Source: Chlamydiae bacterium Ga0074140 | Lineage (GTDB): Bacteria; Chlamydiota; Chlamydiia; Chlamydiales; Rhabdochlamydiaceae | Assembly (NCBI GenBank): GCA_001464115.1 | Contig: LNES01000003.1 | Location: 434,001 to 498,000, forward strand | Direction: 5' to 3' | DNA length: 64,000 nt | Shown: positions 46,165 through 54,752 of the stretch, piece by piece | Layout: each line of letters begins with the position of its first letter | How positions within the stretch are numbered: the stretch's first letter is position 1 | Translations under genes and position numbers: made by a program | The notes under the pieces: generated by a model | Databases searched by the model: none | The model's input: the letters and a program-made list of their open reading frames with translations, nothing else | What the model was told of the DNA's origin: nothing

Positions 46165-47541
46165 CTAGTTTTGCATTTTGAATTTTGAGTTTTGAATTTC
46201 CCCGAGTAGCGTCTGGTGGTTATAGCCGTGGATCTTCACCCTTTGGAGAGTGCCGATCATGCGATCATCTCCCGAAAAGAGAACATTCTTCCAGCAGCGT
46301 GTACGCCCTTTGAACTGACCCTCATCTTTGTTCCGCTTTTCAACGAGGACCTCTACCTCTTTGCCAAGCATCTCCTGTCTCTCCTCGGTGCAGATCTCTT
46401 GGTAGAGAGAGAGAAGGCGTTGAAGCCTCTCATGCTTGACCTCTTCGGCGATATCATCTTTCCAGCGGAATGCAGGGGTTCCTTTTCGCGCGCTATAGGC
46501 AAAGAGAAAAGCCACGGAGTAGCGGATCGCTTTGAAATGGTCATAAGTCATTTGGAACTCCTCTTCGGTTTCTGTAGGGAAACCCACGATGATGTCTGTT
46601 CCGAGCACGACATTCGGCACTGTTTGGCGGAGGAGCGCTACCTTTTCAAGATACTGCTCAATTGTATAGATGCGGTGCATCTTTTTAAGGATGCGGTTAG
46701 ACCCGGCCTGCATGGGAAAGTGGACAAATTCGCAAAGAGAGGGAAGGTCGCGAATCGCCTCCATGAGCTGAAGGGTGATGTCGACAGGATGGCTTGTCAT
46801 GAAGCGGATCCTCTCGAGACCTGGAATCTTATCTAACTTATAGAGGAGATCGTGAAAGAGACAGTTCCACTCGGGCTTGTCTTTTCCGTAGCTGTTCACG
46901 TTCTGTCCGAGCAGGGTAATTTCTTTATATCCTTTGTCAACAAGTCCGCGGCACTCATCGACGATACTTTGAGGATCTCTCGATACCTCCTGGCCGCGTG
47001 TATATGGGACTACGCAATAGGTGCAAAACTTGTCGCAGCCGCGGATGATCGAGACATATGCCTTAACAGGATCTTCTCGTTTAGCGGCCAGGTAGTCGAG
47101 ATTCTCTTCAAACTGATCATCTGTGCGAATTGTTTTGCGACCCGATTCGACCACCTCGTCGAGTACGTTGCTGAGATCTCCGATATTATTTGTTCCAATC
47201 ACAAAGTCGATGTGGGGGAGTTTTCGGAAGAGGGACTCTTTTTTGGCCATGGCCATGCAGCCAGTGACCCCAATGATCGATCGGCGGGTGGTTGAACGGC
47301 CCAGTTGCCCTAGCTTGCCCATAACCTTTCTTTCAGCAAGATCGCGGATTGAACAGGTATTAAAAATTAAAAGATCAGCCTGATCCTCATCATCGATGCG
47401 TTTTAGGCCTCTCTTTTCGAGCTGTCCGACCATGATCTCCGAGTCGAGCTCATTCATCTGGCAGCCGTAGGTGCGAATAAAAAAGGTATTTAAAGGACGT
47501 TTTTGAGGGTGCATAGGCGTGTGTAAAATATTTTTTAGCAT
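46165..47541 (-). CDS. miaB: tRNA-2-methylthio-N6-dimethylallyladenosine synthase MiaB
   Basis: A 458-aa radical-SAM methylthiotransferase for position 37 of UNN-decoding tRNAs. The UPF0004 Cys are in RTYGCQMNELDSE, FNTCSIRDLAE and VTGCMAM. The radical-SAM motif is CDKFCTYC, followed by VPYTRGQEVSRDP and LLGQNVNSYG, the MiaB-type signature. A TRAM domain follows (LVEKRNKDEGQFKGRTRCWK). The last 11 codons (IQNSKFKMQN) come from a simple AATTCAAAACTC-type intergenic repeat that has replaced the normal stop region. AGG lies nine bases before the ATG; Met10 is an alternative. Confidence 0.95.
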   Translation of the reverse strand: MLKNILHTPMHPQKRPLNTFFIRTYGCQMNELDSEIMVGQLEKRGLKRIDDEDQADLLIFNTCSIRDLAERKVMGKLGQLGRSTTRRSIIGVTGCMAMAKKESLFRKLPHIDFVIGTNNIGDLSNVLDEVVESGRKTIRTDDQFEENLDYLAAKREDPVKAYVSIIRGCDKFCTYCVVPYTRGQEVSRDPQSIVDECRGLVDKGYKEITLLGQNVNSYGKDKPEWNCLFHDLLYKLDKIPGLERIRFMTSHPVDITLQLMEAIRDLPSLCEFVHFPMQAGSNRILKKMHRIYTIEQYLEKVALLRQTVPNVVLGTDIIVGFPTETEEEFQMTYDHFKAIRYSVAFLFAYSARKGTPAFRWKDDIAEEVKHERLQRLLSLYQEICTEERQEMLGKEVEVLVEKRNKDEGQFKGRTRCWKNVLFSGDDRMIGTLQRVKIHGYNHQTLLGEIQNSKFKMQN

Positions 47542-47679
47542 GCAGTTTACCTGAGAGAGGGAAAAGATGTCAAAGATCTATGCCTAGAAGTCGCATGGTA
47601 AATCCCTGTGCGACAAAAGTTGCTTTTCAAAAAAAAGCAGGGAACGTATGATGTTGCCTTTGAAAAAAAGTGGGACCAC

Positions 47680-48132
47680 ATGCTTCAGCAGAAAAGAGAT
47701 AAAACGCTTCTCCTCACGAAGGAAGAAGCCCAAGGGAAGAGAAAATGGTTTCTCTTCGACGCCTCAGGAAAAACTTTAGGTAGATTTGCTTCGGAAGTCG
47801 CAAAGATTCTAAGAGGGAAACACAAGCCTAACTTCACCCCAAACGTTGATTGTGGCGATGGCGTCGTCATTATCAATGCAGAGAAGATCCAGGTAACAGG
47901 CTCGAAAGAAGCGCAGAAAATGTACTACTATTACACTGGCGCAATGAGCGGTCTCCGCGAAGTTCCTTACCGCGTGATGAAAGCAAGAAAGCCAGACTAC
48001 ATCCTCAGGCACGCAATTAAAGGGATGATGCCAAAAACACGATTAACCGAAGCGCAGATGAAAAAATTGCGTATCTTCGCTGGCGTGAAACATGATATGG
48101 AAGCTCAACAACCTACCTTGGTCAAGATCTAA
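47680..48132 (+). CDS. rplM: 50S ribosomal protein L13
   Basis: A 150-aa ribosomal protein. KRKWFLFDASGKTLGRFASE and then the AKILRGKHKPNFTPNVDCGD region are the L13 signature. GGGA lies upstream of the ATG at 47680. This start gives the usual chlamydial length, whereas an upstream GTG would add 24 unlikely residues. It is followed by rpsI after three bases, the universal rplM-rpsI pair. Confidence 0.95.
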   Translation: MLQQKRDKTLLLTKEEAQGKRKWFLFDASGKTLGRFASEVAKILRGKHKPNFTPNVDCGDGVVIINAEKIQVTGSKEAQKMYYYYTGAMSGLREVPYRVMKARKPDYILRHAIKGMMPKTRLTEAQMKKLRIFAGVKHDMEAQQPTLVKI

Positions 48133-48135
48133 ACT

Positions 48136-48525
48136 ATGGAAAAAGAATACATCGGAACAGGAAGAAGAAAAACTGCAGTTGCCTCCGTAAGACTCCGTCC
48201 TGGCGCAGGCAATATCGACGTTAACGGACGCAAATTCGAAGAGTATTTTGTCGGTGAGCGTCAACGCAAGTTGATCACCGCTCCCATAGAAAAACTCTCC
48301 TCACTGGAACGTTACGACATCCTCATCCGCGTGAAAGGCGGCGGAATCGACGGCCAAGCCGTTGCAACGCGCCTCGGTCTTGCCCGCGCGCTTGTCAAAG
48401 AAGATGAGACACGCAGACACGACCTCAAAGTTGTAGGCTACCTCACACGTGATCCGCGTAAGCGCGAGCGTAAGAAGTACGGCCTCTGCGGCGCACGTAA
48501 GCGCTTCCAATACTCTAAACGCTAA
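48136..48525 (+). CDS. rpsI: 30S ribosomal protein S9
   Basis: A 129-aa protein with GTGRRKTAVASVRLRPG at the start, VKGGGIDGQAVATRLGLARA in the middle, and the conserved C-terminus RKKYGLCGARKRFQYSKR, whose terminal Arg reaches the P-site tRNA. Standard length. Co-transcribed with rplM. Confidence 0.97.
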   Translation: MEKEYIGTGRRKTAVASVRLRPGAGNIDVNGRKFEEYFVGERQRKLITAPIEKLSSLERYDILIRVKGGGIDGQAVATRLGLARALVKEDETRRHDLKVVGYLTRDPRKRERKKYGLCGARKRFQYSKR

Positions 48526-48530
48526 TTTTT

Positions 48531-48580
48531 GGAGTGCGGTGACTTGTCACCGCTTTCTTAGACAGCGACTGGTCGCTGCT
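48531..48580. repeat. REP-like palindrome pair, probable transcription end of rplM-rpsI
   Basis: GGAGTGCGGTGAC-TT-GTCACCGC (48531-48553) and then AGCGACTGGTCGCT (48564-48577). Same family as 46101-46127. It starts six bases after the rpsI stop and could act as an RNA 3'-end hairpin. Confidence 0.7.
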
Positions 48581-48641
48581 CTTTTCGGCAGTTCGAGATC
48601 TACGCTTTTCTATTGAGCTCAAAGAAGGAGTTCTTCGAAAG

Positions 48642-49022
48642 TTAATGACCTTGAAGTTGTGCCACGGCGTTTTGAAAGGCTTGCATTGCAGGATTGACCG
48701 CGGGGTCTGGGTTAAGGGCGTTCAAAGCTCCTTGGAGGGATTCCGCGAGGTCATAGAGCTTTTGCCCGCCTACAAATACACAAATAGCTCCTACGGTGGC
48801 CATAACTGGGAAAATGATCGAGCCGTTTATTGCAGTTCCGATGATGCCAATCACAAAAAGCGTAATGCCGACATATAAGATATTTCTTGCAATGGTAACT
48901 CCTCGTGCGGCCCCCTCTGATCCCATGCTTCCACGGCCATTTCCATCTGCACGAATGGCTTCAATATCACTAGACCAAAGTGCCATCTTCATCACGTCCC
49001 AAGTGCTTAATTCTGCAGCCAT
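48642..49022 (-). CDS. Candidate inclusion-membrane (Inc-like) protein
   Basis: A 126-aa protein. Residues 1-45 are hydrophilic and Gly/Ser-rich. A bilobed hydrophobic hairpin (about residues 47-64, ILYVGITLFVIGIIGTAI, and 68-85, SIIFPVMATVGAICVFVG) has only a few residues between its lobes. A helical cytosolic-type tail of about 40 residues follows. This short paired-lobe layout is the hallmark of chlamydial Inc proteins, which have no sequence signature. AGGA lies eight bases before the ATG. No recognisable domain. The Inc assignment is by architecture only. Confidence 0.65.
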   Translation of the reverse strand: MAAELSTWDVMKMALWSSDIEAIRADGNGRGSMGSEGAARGVTIARNILYVGITLFVIGIIGTAINGSIIFPVMATVGAICVFVGGQKLYDLAESLQGALNALNPDPAVNPAMQAFQNAVAQLQGH

Positions 49023-49149
49023 AATTTTTCCTGAGTTAAATTAACGTCTAAGTAGATAATATCAAATTGCTGAAATAATTTACATTTTATTAGAAATCAA
49101 AAATAAATTAATAAAAATATAAATAATTAAATTTTTAATTATATGAATT

Positions 49150-50691
49150 TTATGCTAGTTGATAAAGCCGCGTGTACTTGTTTCGCAGATAATCCACGAA
49201 TGGTTTTTCCGAGAGAGGAGTCCCTGAGATGCGCATGACGGTCTCTGCAGCGGAGAACTCTTTTCCATATTGGTGGATATTCATACGCAGCCAGTCGCGG
49301 ATAAAACCCAACTCGCCTTTAGAAACGCGCTCCTCCCAGTTAGCGTACTCCCTCTCAAAAGCTTGGAAGAATTGAGCGGCGTATAGGTTTCCCAGCGTGT
49401 AGGTGGGAAAGTAGCCGATTCCGCCCATCGACCAGTGGATGTCTTGCAAACAGCCTTCCGCGAAAGTCTTTGGAGTGATCCCCAAATACTCTTGCATTTT
49501 GGCGTTCCATGCGTCAGGCACTTCTTTGACCTTTAAAGTTCCGTCAATGAGCGCCTTCTCAATTTCAAAACGGACGATGATGTGGAGGGAGTAGGTGACC
49601 TCATCTGATTCTGTACGGATGAAAGTGGGTTCGACGATGTTGATTGCGCGGTGAAAATCTTCAAGAGTTACCGATTGGAGCTGTTCGGGGAAACTCTTTT
49701 GCATGAGCGGAAAAAAATGGCGCCAGAAAGATAAGGTTCGTCCGATCCGTGTTTCCCACCAGCGCGATTGACTCTCATCAATACTCAAGGAGATCGGCTC
49801 TCCAAGAGGGGAGCCAAATTCTTCTGGATTCCGTTGCATGTTATAAAGACCATGACCACCCTCGTGAATCGCTGAGAGAATATTAGACATCGGATAATTG
49901 ATATCGATACGAGTCGTCATGCGCGTATCGGTAGGGTGCACTCCCGAGCAGAACGGGTGGTTCGATAGATCGAGACGGCTTGTCTTCTCATCAAATCCCA
50001 TCGCGCGGAGAACAAGATGAGAAAATTCAATCTGTTTGTCCTTAGGGAAGTGTTGATGTAGAAAATCCTGTCGGATCTGGGGTCTTGTGGAGATCTCCTT
50101 TAAAAGCTGAGCCAAGCTTGTTTTTAAGCGCGCAAAGAGAGGAGTGAGATAGCCGCTGGTCATTTCAGGCTCATAGAGATCGAGTAACGCATCATAGGGA
50201 TGATCGTGGTACCCTAAAATCTCCGCTTTTTTGCGAGAGAGGGTGACGATCTTCTCTAAATGAGGAGCGAAGGCCCGAAAATTATTTTCCGTTTTAGCTC
50301 TTGCCCACGTGTGGATGGCTGTAGAGGTGACTTTAGAAAATGTCCTGACAAAAGAGGCGGGGAGTTTGACCATTTTGAGATAGTCTCTGCGCCATTCTTT
50401 AACGGCGGAGATCTGTCTTGATGAGAGGTTGTTTGCGAGGATTTCGCCGGTTGAAAGATCGATCAACTTGCCTAAGGCTTTTGCAAAGGCTGGGCTTGTT
50501 TTTTGTTTGTGGACGAGGCTGGCGAGCTGTTCGAGTTGTAGGGAGCGGATGGTGATAGCGCCGCTCGGCATATAGGTCTCTTGGTCCCACCCTATGATCT
50601 GTTCTGTGGATGAGAGGATTGCAAAATTCCGCGCCAGTGCGAAAAGTTTTGTGTAAGGGTCCTTGACGATTTTAGGCTTTGAAGGGTACAT
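49150..50691 (-). CDS. Carboxypeptidase Taq (M32 metallopeptidase)
   Basis: A 513-aa zinc carboxypeptidase. It shows the zinc motif AIHEGGHGLYNMQ (HExxH) and the third ligand region SIDESQSRWWETRIGR. Other family landmarks are SSTEQIIGWDQETYMPSGA at the N-terminus and HPTDTRMTTRI. The start at MYPSKPK is favoured by GGAG five bases upstream over the ATG 24 bases earlier. It trims C-terminal residues from peptides in the cytosol. Transcribed alone; divergent from the dsbA-like gene. Confidence 0.94.
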   Translation of the reverse strand: MYPSKPKIVKDPYTKLFALARNFAILSSTEQIIGWDQETYMPSGAITIRSLQLEQLASLVHKQKTSPAFAKALGKLIDLSTGEILANNLSSRQISAVKEWRRDYLKMVKLPASFVRTFSKVTSTAIHTWARAKTENNFRAFAPHLEKIVTLSRKKAEILGYHDHPYDALLDLYEPEMTSGYLTPLFARLKTSLAQLLKEISTRPQIRQDFLHQHFPKDKQIEFSHLVLRAMGFDEKTSRLDLSNHPFCSGVHPTDTRMTTRIDINYPMSNILSAIHEGGHGLYNMQRNPEEFGSPLGEPISLSIDESQSRWWETRIGRTLSFWRHFFPLMQKSFPEQLQSVTLEDFHRAINIVEPTFIRTESDEVTYSLHIIVRFEIEKALIDGTLKVKEVPDAWNAKMQEYLGITPKTFAEGCLQDIHWSMGGIGYFPTYTLGNLYAAQFFQAFEREYANWEERVSKGELGFIRDWLRMNIHQYGKEFSAAETVMRISGTPLSEKPFVDYLRNKYTRLYQLA

Positions 50692-50735
50692 TCTTACTCC
50701 AAGTGTACCAGACATAATTTTGAAAAGTCAATTTC

Positions 50736-51344
50736 ATGATCTCATATCAAAATAGCCGAAAGTTAATTTTGGGGACGGTGGCAACGTTTCTCCTAACGCT
50801 CGTCTGCATTTTTGTATTGGAACATGATCCAATCGCTGGGAAGATCGACTGTAGCAAGTTACCTACGATCGGAAGCGCGAACGCCCCAATCCAGATGGTA
50901 ATTTTCGAGGATCCTACCTGTTCTGAATGTAAAGATTTTCACCTTCATGTTTTTCCTCTCATCAAGGACCACTATATCGAAAGAGGGTTGGTGCAATGTT
51001 CTCTAGTAATGCTCTCTTTCTTGGATAACTCTCCTCCACTCGCCGTTAGTAGTATGGCTGTGTATGAAACGAACCCAGACCTCTTCTTCCCTTATGTTGA
51101 CCAGATCTTCCGTGTAGGAAAAGACGCGAAAATAGAGGGGATTGATTTTGAAAAATTGAAAGGGGCAAATGCGGATGGCCATCTCTCGCGCGTTCTGGAC
51201 GAAAACGATCGGTTGGGCAGGAAGATGATGAGACGTGAGTATGGAACACCTTCGGTATTTATCAATGGATTTATGACAAAGAGCAATACTGTCGGTGGGA
51301 TTCTGACTGCTATCGATCATGCCCTTCAAAAGGAGGAGTCGTGA
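50736..51344 (+). CDS. DsbA/DsbG-like thiol oxidoreductase
   Basis: A 202-aa protein with an N-terminal membrane anchor (LILGTVATFLLTLVCIFVL), a thioredoxin-fold domain with active-site CSEC in FEDPTCSECKDFHLHVFPL, and the cis-Pro loop GTPSVFINGF. It works in disulphide formation or isomerisation in the periplasm. It is coupled to dsbB by a GTGA overlap and a strong GGAGGAG, so the pair makes an oxidase-regenerating couple, as in Chlamydia. Disulphide cross-linking of the outer envelope is important in chlamydiae. Confidence 0.88.
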   Translation: MISYQNSRKLILGTVATFLLTLVCIFVLEHDPIAGKIDCSKLPTIGSANAPIQMVIFEDPTCSECKDFHLHVFPLIKDHYIERGLVQCSLVMLSFLDNSPPLAVSSMAVYETNPDLFFPYVDQIFRVGKDAKIEGIDFEKLKGANADGHLSRVLDENDRLGRKMMRREYGTPSVFINGFMTKSNTVGGILTAIDHALQKEES

Positions 51345-51754
51345 GAAAATTCCTATTTAATTGGGGAATTTATATCGCTTGGGTAATTGCTCTGATTGCT
51401 GTACTCGGCAGTCTTTACTGGAGCGAAGTTCTTGGAGCAGAGCCCTGCAGCCTTTGCTGGATGCAAAGGATCTTTCTCTTTCCGCTTGTTCTTCTTTTAG
51501 GGATTGCCCTCTTTCGCAGTGACCGGCATGTGACGATTGACGCTCTTCCGCTTTCTATATTCGGTGGAATGGTGGCCGTCTATCACGTCGTGGCACAAAA
51601 GTTTGATTTTTCTGGCTGTGGTGAAACCACGCAGTGCACTCAAGATATCGGTATCTATTTCGGCTGGATTACGCCTCCGATGCTAAGCGTTCTCGCCTTT
51701 CTTTCTATCGGTGTTGCCCTCTGGTGGGCCCGTCCAGTAAGAATGCGCTCCTAA
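51341..51754 (+). CDS. dsbB: Disulphide bond formation protein B (DsbB/BdbC)
   Basis: A 137-aa membrane protein with four helices. The redox Cys pairs are CSLC (EPCSLCWMQRIF) and the periplasmic-loop pair C-x5-C in GCGETTQC. GTG start, with GGAGGAG immediately upstream. It passes electrons from the DsbA-like partner to quinones. Confidence 0.92.
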   Translation: MRKFLFNWGIYIAWVIALIAVLGSLYWSEVLGAEPCSLCWMQRIFLFPLVLLLGIALFRSDRHVTIDALPLSIFGGMVAVYHVVAQKFDFSGCGETTQCTQDIGIYFGWITPPMLSVLAFLSIGVALWWARPVRMRS

Positions 51755-51773
51755 GAATTGTTGAATCTTTACG

Positions 51774-52514
51774 TTACCCGACAGACTTGCTGGCCGAACG
51801 AGAACGAAAAAGTCTTAGGAACTTCTCGCTGCAGTAATTTGCAAAAGGGGTGCAGAAAGCCCAACTCAACACGAAGATGGTGATGCAGCCGCTCCCCACG
51901 ATTACATCAGAGAGCCAGTGTGCTCCTGCGATCATGCGCGGCATGCAGAGAAACGCCCCGTAGACAATTGCAACGAGGCCGAGGCGCCATCCTGCAAGGA
52001 TGGTGTAACTGGCAGCAAAAAGGAGCGCTGTTGTTGCATGGTCGCCAGGAAAGCTTCTGCTCGATCCATCTTTCACGTGAAGCCAAGGAACCAGTTCTGA
52101 AAGTCGGATGCTATCCTCCACTGCTCGAGTAGGGCTAATGCGGGGGATTTTCAAGTAAGAGCTGAAGAGCTTGCGATTTATAAAAAGAATCGTTCCAGCG
52201 ATTAAAAGAATTGTAAAAAGAATCTCGGCTCCTTTTTTCGGGCGAAGCTGTTTGGCCGTATTACGTAAAAGGAGGATATAGAAACCCAAAATGCAAACAT
52301 CTTCTACCCAATCAGCCATACGGTGGTTTGCACAAGCCCAAAAGACCTGCCAAGATTCACCGCTTTTAAGGGATCCATTGATCAGCTTAAAGAAAGCGAC
52401 ATCTAGTTTATTCCAAAGCATTGCAGTTGGAGTCCAGATAAAACTTAAAATGAGCAGTGCCATGACGAGGTGCCAAGCGATCAGCTGTCTAATATTCCAA
52501 TGGGATCGGCTCAT
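51774..52514 (-). CDS. PAP2-family phosphatase
   Basis: A 246-aa membrane protein with about five to six helices and the PAP2 motifs: KDGSSRSFPGDHATT (C2, His) and RMIAGAHWLSDVIVGS (C3, His-Asp). The first motif (K-x6-RP) is not perfectly clear. The start is set by GGAG and an ATGA overlap with the upstream LptF/G-like gene. It may act on undecaprenyl pyrophosphate or lipid A. Co-transcription with two LPS-export permeases favours an envelope-lipid role. Confidence 0.85.
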   Translation of the reverse strand: MSRSHWNIRQLIAWHLVMALLILSFIWTPTAMLWNKLDVAFFKLINGSLKSGESWQVFWACANHRMADWVEDVCILGFYILLLRNTAKQLRPKKGAEILFTILLIAGTILFINRKLFSSYLKIPRISPTRAVEDSIRLSELVPWLHVKDGSSRSFPGDHATTALLFAASYTILAGWRLGLVAIVYGAFLCMPRMIAGAHWLSDVIVGSGCITIFVLSWAFCTPFANYCSEKFLRLFRSRSASKSVG

Positions 52515-53596
52515 GCTTTTCTCCAAAAGTTCCATAAAAAGGGGAGTGAGGATAAAGCAAAAGGCAGCAAGATAGCAACGGCGGGATACGCCAAGCGGTT
52601 TTCACCTAGGATCATCGCCGCGTCCATCAATGTAAAGAGGGCGATATAGCCAAAAAGGGCAACGGCATATAGGAAAAAAAGTGAAGATCCTCGCGTGTTG
52701 CGAATGCAAAAGGGGGCCGCTGCGATAACAGCGAGAAGTGAAAGGAACGGCATCGTGCATTTGTAGTAGAATTGTGTAAGGAGTTCCATCTTCATATAGG
52801 AAGCACACTTCTCGCGAAAACCCATACGAAAGAGCTCCGTTAGGCTGCGATTTTCCAAGGGAATATGGCCCCGTCTTCCGTAGCTGTCCTCACGCACAAT
52901 TTCAGGAAATGCGTGTGTTTCAAAACTCTCCTTCTTCTCGAAAAATCCTTGAGGGGTACGCACGAGATGGTCAACATACCTTCCAGCGGCCGGATTTTGC
53001 TTTGCATCGAGATATTTCATCTTCCAGATCTCCCCAGAAGATTTTAGCCAGATGCAATCAAAAAAGGTCTCCCTTGAGCTGTCATAGCTCTGGTAGATGA
53101 GTTTGGAGTTGTTTTTCAGAGCGAGCGAGCGCGCCGCTCCTGCCTTCTTTTCTCCTCGAGGGTGTTTCAAGTGTTCGTAATAAAATTTATCGAGGTGGTT
53201 TAAGGAGTTTGGAAGAAAAAATTCCATCGAAAGGAAGTTGAAGGAGGTGCATAGAAGCGCTACAAAGAAAAAGGGGCGCATGAGCTTTTTGAAAGAGAGT
53301 CCCGCTACCTGAAGTGCCATGAACTCTCGATGGGTAGAAAAGCTTGTTAACACCTTGATCGTCGAGATCAATAGAGCGAGGGGAAGAAGGAGGTTGGCTC
53401 TCTTGATGAACTGATAACCGTAGTAGAGGAAAAGATCGGCGATCTGCAGTTTTTTATCCTTAAGGAAATCTTGCATATGCACTGAGTAGTCGATCACCGC
53501 ATACAAAAAGAAAAAGCCAAATAGAAAGAGGAAAAAGACCTTTAAGATCTCTCTTAAGAAATAGAGCTCCCAAAGCTTGATTGTGGATCTGCTCAT
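52511..53596 (-). CDS. LptF/LptG family LPS-export permease (second of pair)
   Basis: A 361-aa membrane protein of the YjgP/YjgQ family: three helices at each end around a periplasmic beta-jellyroll domain. LWELYFLREILKVFFLFLFG is the N-terminal helix, and the C-terminal half ends with helices around AALFGYIALF-type sequence. Together with the upstream gene it forms the membrane half of the LptB2FG complex that lifts LPS from the inner membrane. GGAGGG precedes the ATG. Which of the pair is F and which is G is not resolved from sequence. Confidence 0.88.
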   Translation of the reverse strand: MSRSTIKLWELYFLREILKVFFLFLFGFFFLYAVIDYSVHMQDFLKDKKLQIADLFLYYGYQFIKRANLLLPLALLISTIKVLTSFSTHREFMALQVAGLSFKKLMRPFFFVALLCTSFNFLSMEFFLPNSLNHLDKFYYEHLKHPRGEKKAGAARSLALKNNSKLIYQSYDSSRETFFDCIWLKSSGEIWKMKYLDAKQNPAAGRYVDHLVRTPQGFFEKKESFETHAFPEIVREDSYGRRGHIPLENRSLTELFRMGFREKCASYMKMELLTQFYYKCTMPFLSLLAVIAAAPFCIRNTRGSSLFFLYAVALFGYIALFTLMDAAMILGENRLAYPAVAILLPFALSSLPFLWNFWRKA

Positions 53597-54684
53597 TCTT
53601 TGCCCTCCGCGACTCTTCGTAGGGATTTAAGACAGATCAAGATGATCACGGGATGAGGGGCAAGGTAGATCAGGCTGGCGAGCATAGGAGCATCGCGAAA
53701 AGATTTTGCCGAAATGAACGTGATCAAAAAAGTCGATGCTAAAGCGATTGCCCAAATGACACCGCGCTTTGAGTGGTGCCTACTAATCTCAACGCCGAAC
53801 GCGCAGCCGATCAACGTAAATGTAAATGCAGCAAGACCAAGCGAAATGCGTTTTGCGATTTCCATGTAAGCTCGCCCAGAGATGCCAGATCCCTTCATCG
53901 TGCTTAGTCTCTCACTCGCGAGGATCATTCTCAGAGGCAAGTAGTCGTAATTTGCACTAGTCTCAAATTTTTCGACAAACTGCACCATGTTGCTCGCCTT
54001 GGTGTTCATTGTCTTCTGGTTTTCAATGATCAGGTGGTCAAACCCTTCTCCCTTTTTGGGGTCGACACTGGAGATTAGCGTCACATTTTTTCCCACAAGA
54101 AGATCCCCATTTATGGAGAGCTCCTTAGCGCTCATGAGATTTAACCGTCCATTGGAACTTGCCACGAAGATCACCTCTTCCGCATTCTGCCCCGATTTCA
54201 ACGCTTTCATGTCAATGTAGCAGTCTTTCAAGCGAACAAGGGTCTCTTTTTGCAAAAGAAAGAGGGGATTCTGGGCTGTCATTTTATAAATGAGCTCTCG
54301 AGAAAGGGAGCGACATAAGGGGCTTATCTCAGAGGCGATTGAAAAGTTTAAAAGACTTAAAAACGCACTCGCAAGGAGAAGAGGAAAAACGATCGGATAG
54401 AGACCAAGGCCCGAGCTTCGAAAAGCGGTAAGCTCATGAGCATGGCTGAGTCTCTGGTAGAGCAGCATGGCGGCGATCAGGCAAGAAAAGGGAATGGCGA
54501 TCGGCAGAATGTATGGAATTTGATAGAGACCAAACAGGATAATGGGCATGATCCCGGCGCCCGAGGTTGCAAAGCGGGCAATCTCTTGAAATCGCGTAAC
54601 GAGAAGAATGGCAATAAAGCTAGAGACGCACAGGCTCAGCACCTGGAAGTAGCTCTTAAGAAGATAGCGCCAAAGTATCGGCAT
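53593..54684 (-). CDS. LptF/LptG family LPS-export permease (first of pair)
   Basis: A 363-aa membrane protein of the same family. ILWRYLLKSYFQVLSLCVSS is followed by IPYILPIAIPFSCLIAAMLL and the conserved SHAHELTAFRSSGLGLYPIV, the coupling-helix region that meets the LptB ATPase. GAGG lies just before the ATG. ATGA overlap with the downstream permease. Divergent from tilS, as in Chlamydiaceae, where this pair also sits next to tilS-ftsH. Confidence 0.9.
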   Translation of the reverse strand: MPILWRYLLKSYFQVLSLCVSSFIAILLVTRFQEIARFATSGAGIMPIILFGLYQIPYILPIAIPFSCLIAAMLLYQRLSHAHELTAFRSSGLGLYPIVFPLLLASAFLSLLNFSIASEISPLCRSLSRELIYKMTAQNPLFLLQKETLVRLKDCYIDMKALKSGQNAEEVIFVASSNGRLNLMSAKELSINGDLLVGKNVTLISSVDPKKGEGFDHLIIENQKTMNTKASNMVQFVEKFETSANYDYLPLRMILASERLSTMKGSGISGRAYMEIAKRISLGLAAFTFTLIGCAFGVEISRHHSKRGVIWAIALASTFLITFISAKSFRDAPMLASLIYLAPHPVIILICLKSLRRVAEGKE

Positions 54685-54752
54685 AAACCTCTAACATCAT
54701 GAGAATGCCGAATTGTAGTGGATCAATCATATTTCTGCTATGCTCCACTCCT

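Noticed and set aside
47608-47679. An N-terminal extension of L13 from a GTG codon
   Set aside because: ATG 47680 gives the usual 150-residue length and has a GGGA site; the extension has no family support.
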